From Chrysaora quinquecirrha (taxonomy: Eukaryota > Cnidaria > Scyphozoa > Semaeostomeae > Pelagiidae): a stretch of DNA of 64,000 nucleotides. This document shows, one piece after another, positions 10,064 to 23,078 of the stretch. Made by a program: the position numbers and the translations under genes. The notes under the pieces are model-generated. The model did not search any database, had not been told where the DNA came from, and saw only the letters and a program-made list of their open reading frames with translations. How positions within the stretch are numbered: position 1 is the first letter of the stretch; each line of letters opens with the position of its first letter. The stretch is taken from positions 4,730,105 to 4,794,104 of the forward strand of contig JACTAT010000029.1 of NCBI GenBank assembly GCA_014526335.1, read 5' to 3'.

Positions 10064-13000
10064 ATGGCGCTGCCAGCGACAAATTTTCAATGTCAAAGAC
10101 TATACAGACTCTACATTGCAACTGGGATTTTGGCTTTAGGGTTACTGTTCTTGATCATCGGTTTAGCGTTGGACATAACATGTGAAAATAAAAAGAAATC
10201 TGAACAAACTACTACTTCACCTCAGAAGCTAAAAAGCCTGAAAGAGTTCTGCAAGTATTCAGAGGAAGCAAAGAGAATAGGCCTTGAAAAATTCCTTAAA
10301 AAAGTGCAAACGTCGTACTTTGAGCATTCACCAAATCAAGTTTCATATCAACCAGATATTCGATATGAGGATATGGATGAGCATGTCAAAAAACGGTGAG
10401 CAACTGAGGTTTATTATACACGCTAGCGAATCTATAATAACTACGTTTTTTATTTTATAAGAAAATTTTTTTGGGCCAGTATTGAAACTTTCTTAGATAT
10501 TTCATGTTTACAGTACCAAAACTTTCTTGTGACTTTCTTAGCAAATATTTTAGAATGCAGTTTTTCTAAGAATCATAGTTTAAGGCACTGTATACATTGC
10601 ACAAATACCACGTTTTTCAAAGAAAATAATCATTAGACTCGTTTAATAGCAAGATGAGCGACTAAACAGAAGAGCGAAAATAACATACAGAGCGTTAGGA
10701 GTGAAAGTATGAAACAGAACTTTCTTAAGTTTCAAGAATCCAGTATTGAACTTTCTTAAGTTTTAAAGATGTTCAGCACTACTTTCTTATAATCCACTTT
10801 CTTATAAAGAAAAACGTGTACTGTGGTGGATCATCACTACTTGTGGTGGGTTACTATGCTTATTGTGGTGGTAGCTTTTGCATACTGTGGTGGATAATCA
10901 CTACTGTTTTAGATTTGCTAGCGTGTTATATAGACAGACAAAGGAGAACGGAACGGGTCTTTTTTGGTCCAACCCCATATATTGGGTAGCTATTTCGTTG
11001 TCGTCGTTGTCGTATAATCGTATCTCATAATTTGTAGCTTTTACATGCGATGCTGCTGAATCAAAATTAATTGAATTTAATTTGCAGTGTTTGGCGAGGA
11101 AGGGTTTTTGAAAACTTCTTTTTTTATGCAGCATAAATTTTATAACAACGAATTACCTAGGACAACTTACTTTCCGTCTTGAAACCATCATTTCTGCCCC
11201 TATCTCTACCTCTTATGCATTCCTTTTCTAACAAGTTATTCAGTTGGGGACATTCTGTAACCAGCCATTGAGCCACAACCAACTTCTGAAACAACAACGA
11301 AAACTTCTAAAACCATATCAACTTTTTAAAGGCTGCTTCCTGGGGATGGAAGCATGCTAATCAGTTGTTGGGAATATTATGAGCGTAAAAACTATCCTTG
11401 AGATAACAATCGCACACTTTGTATTCTTGCTGTTTGTTTTCAGATATTTTCCATATGACCCAAGACCAGAGATATTAAAGAAAAAGACAGATGCAGCATT
11501 GAAATTGCTTCAGGAAATTCAATCATCAAAATACGATGCAAGGAAAATGAAGCCCAGGGAAAATCGTGTCATTGCACAAGTATGATCTGGTTTAGTAGAT
11601 ATGTAGAAAAGTTAAAATTTTACAGGGGCTTAGACATAGACTCATCACCTGAGCCTCTGTAGTCGCTGCCAGTTTTGATTTAGAAATCTAAACACGGGGG
11701 GGGGGGGGGTTCCAGAAGCAGCGTCACAAGAGAAGGTGTGTTTCCTTGCGACTATGCAAATATGATAGCCAGTTATCGTCACCGGAGACCAGAAAACAGA
11801 ATTTATTGCAAGCAATATACCACTTAGGAATCACAGGGAGATTTTTCAAAAGCATGATCGATCCAATATTGCTTCGAGGGGCTGCCCCAAAAATATAGCA
11901 TAAGATCAAAAATTGAGCTTAGCTTTCTCCACCTTAAGCTGTTTTTGTTGTTAAAGTGCCAGCTCAAACTGGGTAAGCGAACTGCTATTGTAGTTGGACT
12001 AGATTCAACAAGCGGAAACTGAGACTCGTCGATGAGACCCGTCGCCGAAAATTTCGCCCCAGTCAGTTTTAACGGGCAAGATCCTAAAGAATCTTAAGAT
12101 AACGCTCATAAGATTAGTTATTAGCATTAAAAGCACTCGGACAATAAAACGGTAACACTTTGCGCCTAACAGGCTAAATTTTGAATGCCTAATATACGAA
12201 TTTGGCATTGAAACTCCACATCTTGAAATATAAAAATATATTGTAGTGGCAACCGCCGCACATCAAAAAATTGCATTGCAGGTAGTTAATATTTGAATAT
12301 ATATTTTTGTAGGTAAAACACTTCTTGCAGCAGAATTTCGGAACACCATATGACGAGAATTTCTACGCCGGTGATTGGATGATGGGACCAAACTACTTTT
12401 GCTGGCAGCCGATATGTTACCTTGGTTACGATATTAATGCTCTTGGTTATTACAGCAAACCAAAAACAGTCAAAGATATTGAAGATATGTTGTTGAAAAT
12501 CAGAAATCATAACGCAACAGTCGACAGTTACATGTATGATTACTCTGGGTCCTAAATGGCAGGCCCAGTTTTATTTTATCTTCCTTGAATTCCGGTATTC
12601 GTCACCACATTTTCTTCTACTCTCATAAGTTAGCACGAATTTAAAATGTTTGTGTGATATTTGGGCCACGACTTTATGCATACGAAGTTCTTAATGGACA
12701 ACCCTTCTCAATATTTCACCAGCAGGTTCCCTATCAGAAATTCAAAAAAATTTCCTGCCCACATTTCAGTTCACCACCCCCCAGTCCTTTCTTCAGCATC
12801 CCTTAGAAGCTTACTACAATCTCAGAAATCGTCTAAAAAGTCCAAGGAACACTGCAAATCCATAACATTAGGGGCCACGGACGAAGGCGGCCCCAGATAC
12901 TCAGAACCCCCTAGAAACCACTACATATGGTAGCTGGTCATAAAGTATCCATCACAGTTAAGGGGAACATGGACTATGAATACAACAATTAGAAAATGCT

Positions 13001-16000
13001 AAGAAAGACTCTTAAGGTAACAGCTGTTCCTTCATGTTGATATGGTATTTTCGTTCTCCATAGCTCTATAGTAGATCGCCACCAGCAGTCAAGGAAAACT
13101 TGAAAGTTTTCCTTTCACAATCGATAGGTCTAAGGAAAGAGAATCACTTTTCGTAGTTAACTAAGCTGCCGATCTTTGAGGTTCTGATCATTGAGTACCC
13201 GACAATATCTGCCATCTATTAGTGGCACAAGCTGCAGGTCCGCATGAGTTGAATAGCTCCAAAACAAATAAAGATTGCTCGATTTCCTAATTGCTTACAA
13301 AAATATAAATTTAATCTATTAACAGGATTTCTCTTTATTCTCAGTGAGAATTTGAAGTTGGGAGTCAAAGCTGGAATGGTGCGTGCTAAAATCGATTGCA
13401 AGTCAGGGTTAGATGCCTTTCTAGAGCAGTACAAAACAATTGGAAAGACTAGAATAGCAAGTTCTGTGCTTGAAGAGTGGTTTGGAGCGAATTTCGTATC
13501 GTTAATCACGACGCATTTTAATGCCTTGAACAACACTCTCAATCAAACCTGGGCTACAAGAACTGGGAAATATGTTAAAGAATCAGTACAAGATGCTTTG
13601 ATAGATGGAGTAGGAAAACCAATCCTGAAGCTGATTAACTACCTTGAGCTCAATCACTCAATCCATTGTCTACCAAATGATCTCAGCAGTGGTCTTGGTA
13701 ACTTGCCTGTTGCGAATGTATACACTAATGGAATACCAGGTATAATAAACGCATTTACATCAACTCAGCACGACCTCTGTCTGTGACTGCGAACTGTATT
13801 CATTTCTTAATGACAAAGCAAGAGTTAAGGGGTAACAACGTTTTTAAATAAAGGGTGCAATTTAGGCCCTGTATAGACTCATTACCTGATTCGTAGCTAT
13901 CGCTATTAAGAACGCGAACAGTTTGAGCGATATCGATTTGGTGTAAGTCTCGGTCTGATGAGCGATAACTGGGACTAAGTGATAAGTCTAGGCTCTGTAG
14001 CGACCTGATTATTATATTCAACGTTACTTCATTCATTGACCACTGTCTAATCTTTATTATCATTTAGGTGAAAAGACGACACAGAAGATGCCCTTGACCG
14101 GCGCACCATTGGACGGCAAACAGTCCTACAAGCTTATATTGCCTTATTTCACGACATCTGCAATTACACCAGAAGAAATAAATCAAGAGGGAGAGAGGCA
14201 ACTCAAGTTATTCTACAACGAGGTAATGTTATAATACTTAAAGTATTGACCAAAGAGTTCCTGGCTCTTGCTATTATTGTTGATGTTGTCTTTGGACAGC
14301 TAGCGTCCAATTGGATCTAAGGAGCAGTGCAGAGACTTAATGCAGCGAACGTCTAAACTCATTAGTCAACAGTCACTCAATAATCTAAACTGTTTAGGAG
14401 CAACGCCTCCCCCCCCCCAAAAAAAACTTCTCATTCCTGCGATATTTTAGCCATTTACATACTAGTTTTCCAATAAAGGGTATATATAAGGGGCTTAATG
14501 CTGAAAGCAAATAAGAGCAGAAAAAGTAATAATGAGGGTCGTTTAGAGGGGTTACATGTCCCCCTGTTCCCCTAAGAAAATCCCCTTGTTCCCTGGTATT
14601 GTGCAGGATTATTTTCAGATTTGTAATCAAGTAGATTGAAAGGGAGGATTTACCTGATCACTGTTTTCCGATGTTCTCTTGTTCCCTTTAAATTTTGGCC
14701 ATTTTCCCTTGTTACATGATACATTTCGCAAGTTTCCATGTTCCTTGGAACCCACAAAAGACTAAGTTATTCTCGAACTTTATTCAGACCCTTGAAATCT
14801 CAAAGAAAATCATCAAAGATGCAAAGACAACGGAAGAGGCAGTCACGAGGTTCAAAGCAATGTTGAACAGTGATGAAATGTGGCATGGTGAAACGAAATT
14901 TCCAGAAAATGAATCTAACTCTGTTGCTCACAAACGATGTGTTGATGCAGCCTCAGCGCAAAAGCACTGTCCTGTCCGATGGAAAAGCATCATGAAATGG
15001 GCACAGGTAACGTGGAGTGTTATTTTGTCTATTATTTAATATACGTTGCTAATCTGTTCTAGTCGACTTCAATTTCTCTTTCCACGGCTTACGTTGTGGC
15101 TTGATCTCCTTACTGCCGTGTCTTAGAGTCTCAAAATCATGCAGCTTCCAGCTTTTACCTTGGCGAGCCTCTCAAATTATCCTGGTGGGACCCGGAAGGG
15201 ATGTTCTACTGGTCTAAACGACAGTCACACCTAATAGAACACTCCGTTTGCATTATGAGCTATAAAGAAGGCTTCTTCGTCAATTAAAGCTTCAACAATT
15301 TACAATGGGTATTTCATAGGGTGACATCCCAATTTCCCAACACAGTTGAAACTTGAATCTGTAGGAAAAAGGTAATGGTTATGATCTTGTAGTTACTTTT
15401 AGCATATTTGAATCATTAAATGACCACCAGAGAGATTCTAGAGACATGGGGAGCCTTCTAGATAACTGCGCATGTGTGTCATATTCTACATAGATTTCAA
15501 CATGTGTCAAAGTGTGAGGTTAAGTGAGAACTCCGTCGTCGATCAATTCTACCTTCCAAACCCTCCAGTCAAAAAGTTTAGGCATGCCACGCCACTCTGC
15601 CCTTAAAGAGCATGAAGACGTTTTGGTTATGTCTTATCGACTTGATACTGTACTCTCCGACCAATAAACAACATCGAGGAGAACGAATTGATGAAAAACA
15701 GCAGCTAATTTCGATCAATTTTTGCAAGAATCGTGGCTTCTTGACCCATAGATTTGGTACCTCACTCCAGCAGAGTCCAGAAAAGTGTTCAACCTTCCTC
15801 CAGACAAAATACCCCTAGCTGGGACCTTCCTCACTTAACAAAGAAAAATAGGCGTGTTTTGAGTGTGGCAAAATATTTTCTATGGTTCTAATGGACCTTC
15901 CTCCGGTCAATGACCGTGTAACCGTAACTTTTTCCTGACTCTGCACTCCAGATAATCAGCAGAAATGTGCCCTCAAGTCTCTATTATCTTTCATTTACAG

Positions 16001-19000
16001 TATTGCCAAGATATAATGTCAATCATAATGCCAAAAATCACGCCACTGTTTCATTTCAACGGCGAGAAAAACACAGTACCAAACTGTCCGATTCAGATGT
16101 GGCCGCACTATAATCCGTCAAATGGAGCTCAGTATTTCGCTAAGAGCGACAGTCAATGCTCTTCATTCACTCGATTTGGATTGCCTTTCTTCCTTGAGAA
16201 ATATGGTCCAAAGTATCAAGAATGGTCTGTCACCGGACATGAAGCAAGACCCGGACATCATACTCAGTATCAAGGTAGATTACGCAGTATACATTATTGT
16301 TTGTTTTGTATTGAATAGCTACGAACTTAAGTTCAACAATTTCTACATCATTGTGGGATGTTTCTTGGGGTACAGCTGGTCTAGAACGACAGATTAGCAA
16401 ATATAGACAACACAAAAGAACCAAAATTACTTTACGACTATTAAGGGGACAAGGGCTGCCCTAAAAACAATTTTCCTCGCTCCTAACCATTGCAACGAAC
16501 AGAAACTAAACTTGCGTTTGCCCCAGCAATACTTAAACGCAAAGATAGTGTAGTGAATTGAAGGTGCTGTGGCGTCTCGGTATAGTCCAGCTGACTCGTG
16601 GTGTCAGAAGCTCAGCGTGATCAGAGTTTGAGCCCAGCCACGGTAGCGTTACAGCCAGAGTTGGTCTTTTGCCACAATCTTTGGGTCGTGTAGATCTGAC
16701 TCTGACTGACCATGATATGATTCCAATCTATATTTCAGGTATTGAAGAGCATTTCAGAGACAGGTGTGGTGGCCTACCAGCTTGGTTTGATAAGCAGGGG
16801 TCTTATACAGTATTTGTTGAAGGCTGGGGTTTGTATAGCGAGAACCCCTTGCTATCAGATGATGTAAATCTTTATAAAGACAACTTACTGCAGAAATATG
16901 GCATGTTTAAGTGGCAGGTAATTGCATATGATATTTTGTTCGAGCAGAACCATTCTTCTTTTTTTAAGATTCTCTAAGATCATATAAGGAGTTTCTTTGG
17001 CGTACATCCGCTGCTAGCTCAGGCTTCTTTTCTTTGGTCCCAGCTTACTGTTGTATGCAATGATATTCTCTTGTTTTGCATTGCATTGCTAAACATTGAC
17101 TTTGCATTGCTTCTCTTCTCAGACTTGGAGGGCTGTGCGCCTTATTGTTGATACAGGGCTTCACTACCGAGGCAAAAATATGTAAGTTTCGATTTGAGAT
17201 CCTCTTTGACGTTGCTCATTCTGTGCAGTCTTTATATACTTCTCTAATGATAGCCTCCACTCAGCAGCTAGACCCTGACCAAACGATCAAGCATTACCGT
17301 AAATCCCCGAATAAGCCCCCACCTTCGAATAAGCCCTCCAATCGAACAAGCCATTCTAGCGAAAACACGCGGGAATTATCTAAATAAGCTCCCACCCTCG
17401 AACAAGCCATTTTAGCGAAAACACGCGGGAATTATCTAAATAAGCTCCCACCCTAGAACAAGCCCTCCCCTCGAACAAGCCATTCTAGGGAAAACACGCG
17501 GGAATTATCTAAATAAGCTCCCACCCTCGAACAAGCCATTCTAGCGAAAACACGCGGGAATTGTTTAAATAAGCTCCCACCCTCGAACAAGCCATTCTAG
17601 CGAAAACACGCGGGAATTATCTAAATAAGCTCCCACCCTCGAACAAGCCCTCCCCTCGAACAAGCCATTCTTGCGAAAACACGCGGGAATTATCTAAATA
17701 AGCTCCCACCCTCGAACAAGCCCTCCCCTCGAACAAGCCATTCTAGCGAAAACACGCGGGAATTATCTAAATAAGCTCCCACCCTCGAACAAGCCATTCT
17801 AGCGAAAACACGCGGGAATTATTTAAATAAGCTCCCACCCTCGAACAAGCCATTCTAGCGAAAACACGCGGGAATTATTTAAATACGCTCCCACCCTCGA
17901 ACAAGCCTTCCCCTCGAACAAGCCATTCTAGCGAAAACACGCGGGAATTATCTAAATAAGCTCCCACCCTCGAACAAGCCCTCCCCTCGAACAAACCATT
18001 CTAGCGAAAACACACGGGAATTATTCAAAGAAGCCCCCACCCTCGAATAAGCCCTCCCCTCGAATAAGCCCCCACCACAAAATTCATTTTTGCAAATAAG
18101 CCCCCGCCCCCCCCCCAGGGGGCTTATTCGAGGATTTACGGGATTTGTCAAAAATTTGAAACCGGATTATCAAGCAATGTTTGACCACCATTTGCCTCAG
18201 TCATAAACATTGCTTAACAAACAAAGTAAGGGACATTTGTTTTATGGATGATTTGAAAAAAATTCAAACTTTGTGCTTTAGGCAAGCGCAAAATGTTTGA
18301 CCAGCAATATTTTGGGACAAGGCCAAACGATAAACAGTTTGCTTGACATCCAGATTTCAAATGCTTAATAAGCAATGTTTGATCCATTACTTCAGGACAT
18401 TAAAATATGCGTTTCAGCAATAAAGCTGTCATGAGATTTAGCTGCAGTAATGAAACCGTACGACCAAAACATGGTTTTTCAAACATTTGAAATTTGCTTG
18501 CCAAATACAATGTTTGACCGTTTTGCAACATCAAGAACATTGTTTAGAAAACATTTCTTCACTTGATACAACCATAAAATGTTTTGACAAACACTGTTTC
18601 AGTGAATTTTGCTTGCCAAGCAATGTTCGGTGACGTTACGAAACCGTCAAACATTGCTTGTAAAACAACTCTCAAATGTTTGACCAATAAATCGCTTTCA
18701 GGACTTGGGCGAGGAAAATGTTTGAAGATTACACATGGGATACAGGAGATTTCGCAAGGAAGGAAATAGTGCGATATATGAGTGATCCTGGCCAAGCAAC
18801 GGCTTATATGCTGGGACGTCTGGAACTGATCAAACTACGCAAGAAAGCGGAAAAGGAGCTTGGCTATAAGTTCAATTTGAAAAATTTTCATTATCAGGTA
18901 TATTTTTTCTGGAATTTTTCAAGGTCTGTACAAACCTAGTACAAACCTAGACTCACTACGAGTCGTAGTTTTCGCTACCTTCACCTCAATTCAATTCATT

Positions 19001-21807
19001 CAGAAAAATGTAAAATCAAAAAATAGTTGTTGCTGTTGTTAATGGAGGCAGCTAAAACTATGACGAGCGAGCTGTGTTGCGTGGGGGACTGGAAGCGAAT
19101 CTACGAATTTTGTAGTGAGTCTAGTACAAACCTACATATAAGAGCCAGCGGCTCAAAAGACAAGAGGCTCAAAATCTCTAGAAATTTAAAATGTCCGAAC
19201 CTTGTACTTAGTGAATTGGAGATTAATGGAATCACTCTCTGCATTTTCACACGTCATGCTTTTCCACTTTTTTTGGCTTTGGTATTCCTCGTCACTTTCA
19301 TTTATTGAGAAAATTTAGGAAACACTGAGAGACAGGATCCAAACTCTTGGTTCCTTTGTGAGATTTTCACTGTAGTAGACAATGCTACAAAACTGAACTT
19401 CAAGCAACTTGACTTGATAGTGGACATTGGAACAAACACATAGCATTTTACCTTAGGGGAACCTCTCACTGTTGTCCAAGTAATAGTACTGTGAATACTG
19501 TGAAGTTTACCAAACCTCCTGCCTTTTGGAGTTGAATGTTTTTAGAGTCTTTCAAACCTGCCAAACCCATGGTTTTCAGAATTAGCCGCAGTCATAAATA
19601 ATAACACCATACACTGAAGGAAGCGTGTCGCAGTCATAAATGATAACAATGTACGCTGAAGGGAGCGTGTCGCAGTCATAAATAAAAAGACAGTACGCTG
19701 AAGGGAGCGTGTCGCAGTCATAAATAAAAAGACAGTACGCTGAAGGGAGCGTGTCGCAATCATAAATAATAACACCGTACGCTGAAGGGAGCGTGTCACA
19801 GTCATAAATAAAAAGATAGTACGCTGAAGGAGCGTGTTGCAATCATAAATAATAATACCGTACGCTGAAGGGAGCGTGTTGCAGTCATAAATAATAACTC
19901 CGTACGCTGAAGGGAGTGTATCACAGTCATAAATAATAACACCGTACGCTAAAGGGAGAGTGTCGCAGTCATAAATAATAACACCGTACGCTGAAGGGAG
20001 CGTGTTGCAGTCATAAATAATAACACCGTACGCTGAAGGGAGTGTATCACAGTCATAAATAATAACACCGTACGCTAAAGGGAGAGTGTCGCAGTCATAA
20101 ATAATAACACCGTACGCTGAAGGGAGTGTATCACAGTCATAAATAAAAAGACAGTAAGCTGAAGGGAGCGTGTCGCAGTCGTGAATGATAACAATGTACG
20201 CTGAAGGGAGCCTGTCGCAATAATAAATAATAACACCGTACGCTGAAGGGAGCGTGTCACAGTCATAATAAAAAGACAGTAAGCTGAAGGGAGCGTGTCG
20301 CAGTCATGAATGATAACAATGTACGCTGAAGGGAGCGTGTCGCAGTCATAAATAAAAAGACAGTACGCTGAAGGGAGCGTGTCGCAGTCATAAATGGTAA
20401 TACAGTTTGCTGAAGGGAGCGTGTCGCAGTCATAAATGATAACACAGTACGCTGAAGGGAGCGTGTCACAGTCATAAATGATAACACAGTACGCTGAAGG
20501 GAGCTTGTTGCAGTCATAAATGATAACACAGTACGCTGAAGAGAGCGTGTCGCAGTCATAAATAATGACACTGTACGCTGAAGGGAGCGTGTCGCAGTCA
20601 TAAATAAAAAGACAGTACGCTGAAGGGAGCGTGTTGCAGTCATAAATGATAACACAGTACGCTGAAGGGAGCTTGTTGCAGTCATAAATGATAACACAGT
20701 ACGCTGAAGAGAGCGTGTTGCAGTCATAAATAATAACACCGTACGCTGAAGAGAGCGTGTCGCAGTCATAAATAATGACACCGTACGCTGAAGGGAGCGT
20801 GTCGCAGTCATAAATGATAACACCGTACGCTGAAGGGTGCGTGTTACAGTCATAAATAAAAAGACAGTACGCTGAAGGGGGCGTGTCCGTCGCAGTCATA
20901 AATAATAATTTCCTGTGATGGTTAGTTGTTCTAGTTGCCACTTCCTAAGCACATGGCCGAAAATCCTATTTTGCGTCGTATGATGGTTCACATTAGTTTT
21001 TCCTACCCGTAACAGTACAACATCATTACTGACTGTGTCAACCCAGGATGTGCGCAGTATTATTCGGATGAACCACATTTTCACAGCTGCTAGCTTTGCC
21101 TACATTGCCTTGCTGATATTACATGTCTCGCAGAAGCAACCGAACACATAAATATGAAAAATAATCTTCCGCAACTCTAGGCAACAACCCACCCTTAAAC
21201 ATGATTCTGTCGTAGGACAACATTTATTAGATCACCCAGAGTGTGCGGAAAATTACAACGAGGATTGTGTGAATAATTGGCAGGGCTAGATCCTCGTTTC
21301 ATCTCAGCTTTTTGGAATCTGTCCACATCAAAACCAAAACGCCGGCTCTGTGTAGACAGAGAGTTTGTTTTCTCACTAGGACTCTTCAATTAATTTTCAT
21401 TGTTCTTCCCGTCTTAACCTGATTGGTGTTTCCAACACAATGCCATTTCAGCTTTCCTTTCTGATTGGTGCATTTCTAGCCGCATCTGGGTATAAATTCC
21501 GCCTTAGTCTGTTGTTTCGGTCTGTTTCTGATATTCACTTTTAAGTATGCCCGAAAATGTTTCTGCTGTTTATTGCAATTTTAAAATAATCTTCTTCCAT
21601 TTTTCGTAGGTTTTGTCTCAAGGCTCATCGCCGATAGATTACCTTATTAGTCACATCAATCGCTACATCGAATGTAAGAAATCTCCTGATTTACCCATGT
21701 GTGATTACATTCTGACACCTGTAAAAACACTGAAAAACGACTTGAAAACAACGTCATCTAAAGCGTTTGTTGGACCAGAGAAACCACCTCATAGACACTA
21801 TGTATAG
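10064..21807 (+). CDS. Membrane-anchored DUF885 protein (putative metallopeptidase), 11 exons
   Basis: Exons: 10064-10395, 11444-11579, 12313-12533, 13345-13739, 14068-14222, 14788-15006, 16001-16274, 16739-16917, 17123-17181, 18702-18897, 21610-21807. All introns are GT/AG and all phases match, giving 787 residues. The start is the ATG in GAAATGG. Residues about 17-40 form one hydrophobic helix near the N-terminus, suggesting a type II membrane protein. The rest follows the DUF885 family: ALPATN-to-KKR anchor region, then LPYFTTSAITPEEIN, the signature HEARPGHHTQ (His566 to Gln574), FVEGWGLYSE, RLIVDTGLHYRGK and SDPGQATAYMLGRLE. The HExxPGHH motif is thought to bind metal, and bacterial relatives are annotated as peptidases; substrate here is unknown. 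No frameshift or stop was found, so it looks functional. Confidence 0.92.
10417..10928. mobile_element. MITE (CACGCTAGCGAATCT ends) interrupted by a second MITE
   Basis: The ends CACGCTAGCGAATCT (10419-10433) and AGATTTGCTAGCGTG (10911-10925) are inverted with one mismatch. Inside lie CTGTGGTGGAT/TGTGGTGG motifs like those at 37757-38240. A second inverted-repeat element (10442-10820) is inserted near its left end. It starts 22 bp after the donor of DUF885 exon 1. Confidence 0.7.
10442..10820. mobile_element. MITE nested inside another MITE
   Basis: The ends TACGTTTTTTATTTTATAAG and CTTATAAAGAAAAACGTGTA are imperfect inverted repeats with TA at the outer edge. The interior has GGCCAGTATTGAAACTTTC and an inverted partner, as in the element at 6496-6868. 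Both belong to one broad family. Confidence 0.72.
11699..11710. repeat. Poly-G tract in DUF885 intron
   Basis: A run of uninterrupted G lies in the second intron of the DUF885 gene, flanked by ordinary sequence. Confidence 0.8.
16562..16680 (+). mobile_element. SINE-like repeat copy
   Basis: It begins GGTGCTGTGGCGTCTCGGTA and has a B-box-like GAGTTTGAGCCC, followed by CACGGTAGCGTTACAGCCAG. Relatives occur at 49165-49262 (+), 50092-50290 (+) and 39885-40010 (-). Confidence 0.6.
17283..18146. repeat. Tandem array, 56-bp unit, of the 'CGAATAAGCC' repeat
   Basis: The core unit is about 56 bp and contains GAACAAGCCATTCTAGCG, AAAACACGCGGGAATTATC and AAATAAGCTCCCACCCTC. Some units carry an extra 17 bp (GAACAAGCCCTCCCCTC). 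The array starts with ACCGTAAATCCCCGAATAAG and ends with the same sequence in the opposite sense, so the array appears to have grown inside one inverted-repeat element. It lies in the intron between DUF885 exons 9 and 10. Confidence 0.88.
18160..18690. repeat. Degenerate repeat with AAGCAATGTTTGACC motifs
   Basis: At least seven variants of CAATGTTTGACC, some inverted, are scattered just before DUF885 exon 10. Spacing is irregular. CATTGC repeats also occur before exon 9. No function is evident. Confidence 0.55.
18933..19135. mobile_element. Small inverted-repeat element with GTACAAACC flanks
   Basis: The ends TAGACTCACTAC and GTAGTGAGTCTA are perfect inverted repeats. Both edges carry GTACAAACCTA, a likely target duplication of about 9-10 bp. 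Related TAGACTCA...CTACGA sequences occur at 11636-11665 and 13873-14010 in other introns of the same gene. Confidence 0.62.
19580..20912. repeat. 42-bp minisatellite (about 31 copies) in DUF885 intron
   Basis: The unit contains GCAGTCATAAATAATAACAC and CGTACGCTGAAGGGAGCGTGTC. Because 42 is a multiple of three and the unit is stop-free, two minus-strand frames stay open for long distances, giving peptides of 14-residue repeats (for example SLQRTVLLFMTATR). Rare units lose or gain one to three bases. This is most likely intronic DNA rather than a gene: no initiator context, splice site or family resemblance supports coding. Confidence 0.92.
21425..21600 (+). repeat. Interspersed repeat family ('GCCGCATCTGGGTATAAATT')
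   Basis: The copy runs up to about 20 bp before the last DUF885 exon. It shares GCCGCATCTGGGTATAAATT, CGGTCTGTTTCTGA and TATGCCCGAAAATGTTTC with 41630-41785 (+), 22195-22330 (+, more diverged) and 55275-55400 (-). Confidence 0.7.
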
Positions 21808-23078
21808 CTAGTAATTATTCAGGACGCCACACATTTTGCACTATCCGTGATATGTGATATATTCATATAACATGGTTTAGCGTATAGCGATATAAGATTG
21901 ATTAATGAATGATCAGTGTGTACTGACATAGGCCCTACCATATTTTCTCTAATAATTGCCTTGCCTCAATACAAAATGCCCCCCTCTTACACGCATCCAC
22001 CAGTTCAGCATTTAATAAGAAAACTGAAAGTGTAAAGAAGAAGATGCACTACATGCACTAATACTATTAGGCAGCATGTCCCAGTTTTATTTCAAAACAA
22101 TGCAATCCAAGAATGGATCAATCTAGACTTTCTTACACAACTCCATACTGGTAATGGTATTAAAAATAATACCAATCCAGCTTCACTTAGCTGATGGGTG
22201 CATTTTGATCCGCATCTGGTTATACTGTATATTCCGCCCAAGTCGGTTGTTTTTGCCTGTTTCTGACGTTCGCTTAGCTTTAAGTATGTTCCAAGATGTT
22301 CGCGTTCCTTCGCAATACTAACTTCTTATTCCAAAGTCAACGTGCGCAAGTTTTTCTTTTCTTTTCTGATATCTTAATGTTAGTCTGACATTCATGAGTC
22401 ATTCTCCCAAGCATTAAACCCTATATTCTTTAGCACAAAACCACTCGATTCTCTCGTCAAATAATTCCACAGGTGAACATCTTCGCACCGATTTTCGACT
22501 GTAACGCGCCTCTCTCTAACACCTCCGTCTATAAAACAACACTTCCAATTTGATAAAAGCTGGGGACGTCTATTAGAGGAAATAGGGTATTTGTTATATA
22601 CTTCTGAATAATTGTAAAACTACTTTGTAATTTGCCGTTTAACTTCATTGATTCGATGATCATTTTTTAGCTTTTAACACTGCTGTATATTTCGCCTCCA
22701 GTGCTTCAATATAGTTGTAGCGCCCATATATAGAAAATTTCATTCATAATTTCCCTATCATTTTATTATTAAAAAGAATAAGTTGATATGTATATCAGTG
22801 ATATAAATATGAAGTGCTATAATGTGATAAGATTGCTATAAAATGTTGTATTTCTTCTTTGTTAAGCTCCAAGTAAAACCCAAAGTTTAGCTTACAAGTT
22901 ACAGGTTTGATAATTCTACCGTATGGACCGGTTTGCAGAGTGCTCATCCACGACTCGTGAGGACTTGAGTTCAAGCGTTTAAGCCAAGCCCAAGTCATAC
23001 TTAAGACAAACGTAAATATTGGCACTTACTTATAAAGATGGTACTTGTTTATCCTATATTACTAATCTGCTTATATGC

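Noticed and set aside
19580..20912. CRISPR-like array
   Set aside because: The units are contiguous minisatellite copies without unique spacers, in an animal intron.
20075..20941. 288-codon minus-strand frame with DCDTLPSAY repeats as a repeat-protein gene
   Set aside because: It is the 42-bp minisatellite within an intron; no start context, splice signal or family resemblance.
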